Source: Alitta virens (lineage: Eukaryota > Annelida > Polychaeta > Phyllodocida > Nereididae). From it: a stretch of 64,000 bases of DNA. Below the pieces are notes generated by a model. That model ran no database searches. It had not been told where the DNA came from and saw only the letters and a list, made by a program, of their open reading frames with translations. A program made the position numbers and the translations under genes. The stretch covers positions 17,860,058 to 17,924,057 of the forward strand of contig OW028575.1 in assembly GCA_932294295.1 (NCBI GenBank). Direction: 5' to 3'. Of the stretch, positions 57,115-64,000 are shown piece by piece (positions within the stretch are counted from its first letter, which is position 1; every line of letters begins with the position of its first letter).

Positions 57115-57985
57115 ATCTTATCTAACAAACATAGGTTAAAGCTGGATTGTCACTCAGTATTACAATGTTTAAAATCTGGTGCATTCAAATCCCATCAGGG
57201 CTCTATGCAATTAATAAACTTCCCCTAGCATTTAATTTTTCATGCCATCAAAAATTGCCCATTTTGAGACATAAAGGAACGTCATTAGCGTCGTCGGTTC
57301 GTAATGCATTTCATTATTTAATGCCATCAATTTCCGACTTTCAAAATTTAAAGTTTATTATGTACAAAATGTTGTAGGTGTTTCGCTTGTAGCATGAATT
57401 ATCACGTTGCAATGAATGAAGTAAATTCCTCTGATATTTATTAATTTAGCTCAATCTAGACAATGATAGCTTTTTTAATGGTACAAAAACCGTTTGACAA
57501 TCCAGCTTTAATTAACTATATTGGGCCAATTTAGAAATTTAACAAAATCCTTGTTTTCATAGGCGGCCTAAGTCACAAACGAAGGGCTTATGTAATTTAC
57601 AATAGACTTGTTATTTAGAACATGCACTAAAAGTACCGTTTAGAAAGTCTTCACTCTCAGTCTCTCTCCTTTTCTGTTTTCTGAAAATTCAAAATCCGCA
57701 ATCATGTCAGTTTTCAACAACTTAATGGATTGTCATTCACAATTACAAACAGGAAGCCGAAGATTTTATTGCTTTCATCAATAGCTATCAATTAAGCAAT
57801 GTGTTTTTGCAATTGCCAATGATTAATGAAGGCTGATGAAAGCAATTGTAGACAACAACATAATTGCAATTACGGTTGAAAAAATACTTTGTATATTGAT
57901 AATATATAGCCAACCAATTAAAAAAAAAGATCATAAATATTTTCTTACAGAGAAAAAATTTAATTTGTGTAAAATACGATAAACT
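57115..57985. other. Intergenic DNA, no gene seen
   Basis: AT-rich sequence. No features recognised. Confidence 0.4.
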
Positions 57986-57988
57986 TGT

Positions 57989-58150
57989 ATGAAGTTTGAA
58001 GTTTGAAGTTTTTTATTTTTTCTTGGTACAAAAAAACATACAAATACACATGTATAAATAGAACATACAATTACATATAAATAATCAGGTACCAAGAAGG
58101 GCTGCAACAGAGTCCATAGAAACTATATTAAGTTGCCCCCATAATTAAAT
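57989..58150 (-). mobile_element. 3' end of a LINE with (AAACTTC)n tail
   Basis: On the minus strand the order is GCAGCCCTTCTTGGTACC, an AT-rich stretch, TTTGTACCAAGAAAAAATAA, then three AAACTTC units. This is a typical 3' untranslated end with a microsatellite tail. No coding part is visible. Confidence 0.5.
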
Positions 58151-58154
58151 TTTT

Positions 58155-59275
58155 ATATAAATATTAATATTGACACATATATTAGATAGTATAACATTTT
58201 TTTCCCAAATAACACTAAAAAAACACATCATGATAATATCATCATCAAATTATACACAAATTATTATTGAAAATGACCAGCTGATTAACCAGAAAGTAAC
58301 ACAATTTTATTTTATTTCATAAATATTTTATATATTTTAAATTATTTTTCACAATTGCTAGTAATACAATTCAATAAGTAATGGGAGTTAACACAATTTG
58401 AAAGTCTTGATTGTGATGTAATTATTTCTTCATCAAGAACCTATTCCAATCTATGACTCATGATCATATCATGGCAAAAAAAAAAAAAGTAGGAATTTAT
58501 TAATTATTTAATGATTTTGTTGTTGTTGTTGTGGTATATTACTGATTCTGTACCCGAGGGTAATTAAGCAACACAATACTCTTGCTGAGCCAACATTTAT
58601 TGTCTACATAAAGTGTCAGGTAAGTTATTTAAACCTTGGATAAAACTGGTTTATCCAAGTTTAAACATTCAGGGCAAACCCAAGATCAACGTGTTTACCA
58701 TGAGGTTGAAAATCCTACAAAACAGTTTCATTTCTCAGGTTGTTAATATATATATATATAAATTTTTTATTTATATGCTGTGCAGGTTTAAATTTCTAGG
58801 ATATTAACAATTGACATTAGTTTTAATGTCTGTAATGCCCATTCATCTGATTCATGTAAATTTTATGTTGCCTTACTTTTGATTATATAGCACCAGTCCA
58901 GTTTAAATCAAACTTTGATCAAAGAATCAAATATTTTAAAAGCAAAAGACATACTTAGTGTAATTAATGAATAAATTATCTTCTAAAGCTTTGCACAAAA
59001 CATAATTTCAAAGGGTTAGCAGAAAACTGCATCTCTCTGTCATTTCTTGAAATGGAGTTCTGCACATTTTGACTGAATTGATATCTTTCTGGTAAATCTT
59101 TGATTATTATTAAGAATTATAAAGAAATTCAAGTGATAGGTCAAGTCAAGTGCAAACACACAGGCAAAATATTTTCAGACATTGTTTATGTCTGGACCAT
59201 TAGTTTTTGCTACAATGTGTGTTGTCACTAATTAGTTACATTGTAGTTGACATAAAAGAGGCAAAACCCAAGAAA
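58155..59275. other. Intergenic DNA, no gene seen
   Basis: AT-rich sequence with a short (TA)n run near 58748. No gene. Confidence 0.4.
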
Positions 59276-59280
59276 AATAC

Positions 59281-59396
59281 AATTGGCCATCCTTGCAAGT
59301 GGCCGTTTTCTCATTTGGCCGTCCTGGTAGGCTGGCCGTTTTGGTGATTGGCCGTCTTAGTATATTGGCCGTTTTGAATTTGGCCGTTTTGTCCAA
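59281..59396. repeat. TTGGCCGT minisatellite
   Basis: About seven irregular units of ATTGGCCGTTTTG type with 13-20 bp spacing (TTGGCCAT, GTGGCCGT, TTGGCCGTC, CTGGCCGT and so on). Confidence 0.85.
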
Positions 59397-59426
59397 CCCC
59401 CCTTAAGATAACATTAGCAGAGGCAA

Positions 59427-59577
59427 TGGCGTATCCAGCCCTGACTCTACGGAGGGGGGGGGGGGGGGCAAATGGCCAAAATCATGACTGAAAGATCGAT
59501 GCCCTGTCAGTCATTTCATAGGTCAATATTAGACATTAAGACTGGTAGCATGGCCCCTATGCCCCATGGATCCGCCA
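59427..59577 (+). mobile_element. PolyG-containing MITE, copy 2
   Basis: It starts TGGCGTATCCAGCC and ends CATGGATCCGCCA, imperfect inverted ends. CCTGACTCTACGGA is followed by a run of about 15 G, GCAAATGGCCAAAATCATGA and TGTCAGTCATTTCATAGG. The copy at 52140-52260 has the same blocks in reverse orientation. Confidence 0.7.
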
Positions 59578-60054
59578 GTGAGTAGAGTCACTTATTCACG
59601 TACGGTAATGCCAAGAAAATGTAATTCATAATAGTCTGCGTAGTTAAGCCAACAGGTTCACCAGAGTTTTCAGGCACCCAACAATGAGTATATAGGTACA
59701 GAACTGGTGCAGAATCAATTCCATTTCCTTCCATTCCCTGTTTTTCCACAAAGTGGTGAGGCGAGTCGGTTGCAGACAAAAGACATCAATGAATGTGATA
59801 GCTGGTGATGAGCCATTTGAAGAGGCCAGCTAATTGTTTAGCAGAAGACCAGTTCTAATATTGAAATTAGTGTATGCTATATGGACAGATACAGAAAACT
59901 TGCAATTAAGACAACTCTTGGTGCAAGCTTTTGGTCATAATTGAAAATTTTAATTAGACAGCACTCTAAACAAAGAGTTGTCAAAATTACTAGAGTGAAG
60001 TCATACACGGCACTCAATCCCTAACAGGTGAGCATGGTGAGTGAGTTAGGTAGT

Positions 60055-60110
60055 TTATCCAAGATAGCATTCCAAATCAGCCCAGCATTGTTCCCATATT
60101 GGCCACTTTC
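60055..60110. repeat. Short CCAGATAGC-type repeat copy
   Basis: TATCCAAGATAGCATTCCAA, ATCAGCCCAGCATTG and ATATTGGCC match the left end of the 30830 repeat. Confidence 0.5.
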
Positions 60111-60111
60111 G

Positions 60112-60298
60112 TTTTTATAGGTGGTGGTGAATTAGGGCTTTACCTCCTGTATTTCTGCACCTGATGGGCTAATTAGGCTAGGTAGGGACCAGGGCAATGA
60201 GACGAAGGATGAAACAGCCATCCAACATAGGCTCGACCGGGAATTAAACCCGGGACCCAGTGGTTGGAAGCTCAGCGCAATACCACTGAGCTAGGCCC
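60112..60298 (-). mobile_element. tRNA-derived SINE with clear A and B boxes
   Basis: On the minus strand the element opens GGGCCTAGCTCAGTGGTATT (A box TAGCTCAGTGG) and continues GGGTCCCGGGTTTAATTCCC (B box), with normal tRNA spacing. An unrelated body follows. The head is still close to a real tRNA, so the copy is fairly young or the promoter is conserved. It is not a functional tRNA: the cloverleaf arms do not close well by eye. Confidence 0.75.
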
Positions 60299-60299
60299 C

Positions 60300-60646
60300 C
60301 ACTCTTCGTTTCTATAAGAAACCACACGAGTCCCTGATCTGTTTTAAATATTTAAACTTTGTTGTGTAGCTTAATTTCATAACTAACAGAATGTAAAATT
60401 ATTATTAATCTATCAGAAAAACTGTTCGCATGAGCGGTTTTTCGGCGGTACGCGTTTCGTCCTTATTTGGAAATAGCAATGTCTTTAGTTTCCTTATTTT
60501 GGCATTACATGATCGTCATTCCGTGTGGTATGAAATGCAAATCACCCAGCCTGTATCACCTGGTAAAGTGATAAAGCTGCAATTGGGGAATAAAACATTG
60601 CATGTCCCAAATTGGAATGCTATTTGGGACAGGGGTTAAGCAGTTA
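60300..60646. other. Intergenic DNA, no gene defended
   Basis: A 69-codon open frame (60430-60639, +) starts MSGFSAVRVSSLFGN and stops just before the fold-back element. No family is recognised. It may be chance. Confidence 0.35.
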
Positions 60647-61774
60647 AAGGGCCTATCTCACATAGACGAGTGACAATGCCGAGTGATGCCGAGTGCTTAA
60701 TAAATTAGGCAGTCGGGAATACACGGCCCTGCACGCCGACCACTCTGGAAAGACTCGTAAATACACGGCAATACTCGTAGAACGATCGTAGAGTTTTAAA
60801 CATGTTTAAAACTTTTAAGAATTGTCGCCGTGCAAAATTGCTCTGATATTGCTCGAGATTTAAACGGGATTAACTCGCCGTGCACTCTGGGTGTACACTT
60901 GGTCACTCTGGGTGTACACTTGGTTACTCTGGGTGTACACTTGGTTACTCTGGGTGTACACTTGATCAGATGAATTGCTGTGTGGACGTGATTTCCTCGC
61001 CGAGTGGTCGGCGTGTGAAGGAGGCGAGCAATTGGCGAGCGATCTGCGAGTGATCGGCGAGTGATTGGCGAGCGATCTGCGAGCGATCGGCGAGTGATTG
61101 GCTTTAAGCCACTATCTCACATAGCCGAGTGACGATGCAGAGTAATGACGATCGCTGGAAAGCAATCAATCGGCTTCACTCTTGGTCATTTGATGACTAG
61201 AAAAAGCAAGTCAGCAACGTCTCGCCGATCGCTCGCAGATCACTCGCCGATCACTCCCCGATCGCTCGCCGATCACTCGCCGATCACTCGCAGATCGCTC
61301 GCCGATCACTCGCAGATCGCTCGCCGATCGCTTGTCTTCTTCACACTCCCCGATCGCTCGCTGATCACTCGCCGATCACTCGCAGATCGCTCGCCAATCA
61401 CTCGCCGATCACTCGCAGATCGCTCGCCGATCGCTCGTCTTCTTCACACGCCAACCACTCGGCGAGGAAATCACGTCCACACAGCAATCCATCTGACCAA
61501 GTGTACTCCCAGAGTGACCAAGTGTACTCCCAGTGTGATCAAGTGTACTCCCAGTGTGACCAAGTGTACTCTTTCAGAGCAAATTTGCTCGGCGACAATC
61601 TTAAAAAGTTTTAAACATGTTTAAAACTTTACGATCGTTCTACGAGTATTGCCGTGTATTTACGAGCTTTTCCAGTGTGGTCGGCGTGCAGAGCCGTGTA
61701 TTCCCGACTGCCTAATTTATTAAGCACTCGGCATCACTCGGCATTGTCACTCGGCTATGTGAGATAGGCCCTTA
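60647..61774. mobile_element. 1.1-kb fold-back element with mirrored minisatellites, TTAA-flanked
   Basis: TTAA precedes the left end (A)GGGCCTATCTCACATAG, and the mirrored right end CTATGTGAGATAGGCCC is followed by TTAA. Both arms, about 450 bp each, contain the same series in mirror order: a GCCGAGTG block, TTAATAAATTAGGCAGTCGG, CGTAAATACACGGC, TCGTAGAACGATCGTA and the palindrome GTTTTAAACATGTTTAAAAC. Then come four ~21-bp units (CACTCTGGGTGTACACTTGG at 60886-60964; the complement at 61494-61570), GTGTGGACGTGATTTCCTCG and an ~11-bp GCGAGCGATCG/GCGAGTGATCG array (61020-61100; the complement at 61221-61440). A third copy of the end (CTATCTCACATAGCCGAGTG, about 61114) sits in the middle in left-end orientation, so the structure may be two nested insertions. 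The long open frame at 61145-61624 is an artefact of the repeat array. Confidence 0.9.
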
Positions 61775-62170
61775 AGGCCTCGGCCAGCTTGGCAGATCCT
61801 GGTTCAAGAGCTATATAGTGTCTTGCATTTGGTGTCTATGCTGGCGCAAGTGAAATATCTCACATGCACATTGGCTGGACTCTTCTCTCTCTTTTCTCAA
61901 TCAACCCTAGTGAGTTTATCCCACTGATTGCAGGTCAATTTTCAATCTTCTTGGTCCGGATTTCTCATTCTGGGTTTCAGAATCTGACAGCCTCCAATGA
62001 AATTACCAACTCTCCAAGCTGTAAAATGATCTGCAATCAATTAATGCCTGTCAGCAACAGGATGATAGCAGCCTTTGATGGAGCCCGACTCGTGTGATGG
62101 GTAAAATGGTGATAAACTTCAGAAAGAACGTGGGGGAATTGTGTCTTGGCCCAATTGAGACTCTCGAGGG
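61775..62170 (+). mobile_element. SINE, degenerate copy
   Basis: GGCCTCGGCCAGCTTGGCAG and CCTGGTTCAAGAGC (B-box-like) are followed by GTGTCTTGCATTTGGTGTCT and ATGCTGGCGCAAGTGAAATA. This is the same order as at 41665. The downstream part is diverged. Confidence 0.55.
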
Positions 62171-62175
62171 ACCAT

Positions 62176-62245
62176 ACATGGCAGCGGGGCGGTCAAATGG
62201 TTAAGGTGTTGGCCAGCTCCTCTGAATGTCAAAGTTGCCTTTTAA
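62176..62245 (+). mobile_element. tRNA-like head of a further SINE
   Basis: GGCAGCGGGGCGGTCAAATG followed by GTTAAGGTGTTGGCCAGCTC has the form of an A box region. The B box is not clear. Confidence 0.4.
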
Positions 62246-62249
62246 TCAA

Positions 62250-63840
62250 TGTATAGGATATATGTATAAACTAATGCATCCGACAGATGACAATTATTGC
62301 ACTTATATAATATTTTATATTTATTCTAACTCTATAAATGGATGCATAGTACAATTGATGATTAATGTATTTGTATGATGTTTATATTTTAAATAATGCT
62401 CGTAATGTTTTAGGTGCTCGCTGAAGTGCCTTAATGCTTTAAATAATTGATGAAGGACATCTTTGTTTTAAGTTTCACAAGGTTAGTTTTGATACAATTT
62501 GGTGCTAGTGCTATGTGGTGTTGACAGATAATAACCTATCCACTGATAATAACAGTAATTGATTGGTTTAATTAATCTTCAGTATGTTATCTGCAGTCGT
62601 TTAATTGTTTGGATAAAATAAAATTAACAAAAACAGTTGTTTTTCTTAGAAGTTATTCTGCACTACCATTAGCACGTTTTTTGTTTCAGTTTTACAGCAG
62701 TTTTTTGTATCAGAATCTAAATCCTTAAGATACTCTCTATATATCAGAACTCTTGTTGATTGATTGATATATATTCTAAAATCAGGTCTACAAACTTTTT
62801 CTGAGCCTTGTGAAGATTGCCAGTGACATCATTGATTTTTGTGTACATTTAAGCTGTGGCCAGATCACTGATGTTCACATCCTTGAAAATGGTCTAACTA
62901 AGGCGCATTAATCTTCCTTGAATAAAATGGAGCAACTTTGAATCGAGGACCATAGGTCAGAAGTGCCTTGTTTTATTGTACCAATATTATTGAATCTTAA
63001 CTCCAACATCAATGGACTCATCCATGTTAGTCTGATTTGCCGGAAATTGGCATGGTTCAATTTGGTCTTAGAGATGAAAGCTTACGGAGGTTTTCAACTA
63101 ATATCTGTTGGAGGCCGAATGTAATGCCAAGTAACTCAACAAAAGCTTAATATCTACTTAAATTTTTTCATTCCAATGAAAAGTGATGTGATTTTAATTG
63201 TAACAATGGTGTTTTGGCTGTACAAAAAAAATCTATCATAAATATTTGCTTGTGATGCTGCTGGCCAGTTGTGGTACACACCCACATTCTGACCCATAAA
63301 AGGAATGAAACTGCTCTCACTCTTTCTTAAGTGAAACAGAGTAATTACACAAATTGGATCTGTCAATTGCTCTTTATGTTTCTGATAGCTGATTGCATTT
63401 AGGTACTAATAATATATATTAAAAAGAACTAGAAAAAATTCTATACAACTTAACAGCAGGAAATTTTGAAATATATTTAGTTTTTTTTAAAGTAGTACTA
63501 ACAAGCAAAGGTCTTTTTTATTATAACTAATACCGTAGATGGTGCAAGCACTTGAATTGCAGACAGTTGTGGGTAGCTAGGCAAGAGTAGTGAGGATCTA
63601 TGGAAAAGTAAATTTTATATCAATTTTGGCAATAAAGATGAGATGTACTAATTGATTGTAATATTTTGATATTTTGATATTTTGACTTGACACAATGTCA
63701 ATATCTGTTACCTACAACTTATACCCTTTAGTCTATACAAAATATATCATTGTGTCATCAATTCATTTTTTTGTATGTCTAGACTACTTCAACCAATTCT
63801 GATACAGGTCTCTTTGCTTGTGTAAACTGAACCCCAGTGA
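62250..63840. other. Intergenic DNA, no gene seen
   Basis: AT-rich sequence; chance open frames only. A TTTTGATATTTTGATA triplicate lies near 63663. Confidence 0.4.
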
Positions 63841-63846
63841 TCATGC

Positions 63847-63903
63847 GAATCTAGGACTCCCGTTGGCCAAGGCAGTGCCCTGGCCAATGGAAGTCCTGGA
63901 TTC
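63847..63903. mobile_element. Hairpin core of the GGACTCCCATTGG fold-back family
   Basis: GAATCTAGGACTCCCGTTGG followed by CCA is mirrored by TGGCCAATGGAAGTCCTGGA followed by TTC across an 11-nt loop, with 20 of 23 bases pairing. The core matches the element at 24348-24518. Confidence 0.75.
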
Positions 63904-64000
63904 ACATAGCTATTGTAGACGTTTAACATGGACGTAAAAAAACGGTATCTTTATTTGCAGGGATTTGTAAGAAAAAATGGACTATTTCCATTAGCATCAA

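Noticed and set aside
60230..60298. Minus-strand tRNA-like sequence GGGCCTAGCTCAGTGGTATT
   Set aside because: A and B boxes are good, but acceptor pairing is poor and a SINE body follows.
60430..60639. 69-codon open frame beginning MSGFSAVRVSSLFGN
   Set aside because: Readable but without a family, splice sites or poly(A) support. Kept only as a note in the spacer entry.
61145..61624. 159-codon open frame rich in RRSLADHSPIT
   Set aside because: It lies inside the minisatellite arm of the fold-back element and only reflects the 11-bp repeat, which has no stop in this frame.
1..64000. CRISPR array, prophage or bacterial operon
   Set aside because: Direct repeats here have no spacer organisation. 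Coding density, splice-type signals and transposon content are those of an animal genome.

Overview
This window looks like AT-rich, gene-poor nuclear DNA of an animal, most likely a marine invertebrate and possibly a deuterostome such as an echinoderm. That placement is an inference with low certainty. It rests on splice-type signals and polyadenylation signals, one class A GPCR, many decayed non-LTR (CR1/L2/Jockey-like) retrotransposons, tRNA-derived SINEs and a dense population of short inverted-repeat DNA elements. I see no operons, bacterial features, CRISPR arrays, rRNA genes or convincing functional tRNA genes.

Only two intact protein genes can be defended. (1) At 4499-4966 (+) a 155-residue protein carries 39 cysteines in its first 109 residues, built on DCGGC repeats and followed by a cysteine-free tail. 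A 3.2 kb stretch upstream (853-4049) holds about 13 matches to the palindromic RFX X-box GTTRCCATGGYAAC. (2) At 27332-28570 (+) an intronless 412-residue rhodopsin-like peptide-type GPCR has a GC-rich leader and a polyadenylation signal. A possible first coding exon (9285-9412, +) ends in a consensus splice donor, and a possible terminal exon lies on the minus strand at 18181-18515. Neither can be assigned to a family.

Most of the rest is mobile-element debris. Left third (5-26 kb): a minus-strand LINE reverse transcriptase fragment, a pentanucleotide (TTATC)n array, three related Tc1/mariner-type MITEs, several fold-back elements (11.6, 18.7, 20.0, 21.5 and 24.3 kb) and SINE copies. Middle (28-46 kb): a 1.15 kb element whose subterminal AATTCCAGCC motifs flip orientation between its halves, a mariner-like element with TA-flanked 27-bp ends, and LINE fragments. 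Right third (46-64 kb): a four-unit tandem repeat centred on TTACCCCAT..ATGGGGTAA, three LINE pieces, a broken gene that reads SGNH hydrolase - NADAR - CCHC zinc knuckle, a pair of polyG MITEs, and a 1.1 kb TTAA-flanked fold-back element with mirrored minisatellites in its arms.

The best candidates for something new are the X-box array in front of the cysteine-rich gene, the SGNH-NADAR-CCHC retroelement-like ORF, and the two highly structured DNA elements at 29.4-30.5 kb and 60.6-61.8 kb. All calls come from reading the sequence by eye. No alignment, profile search or expression data were available.
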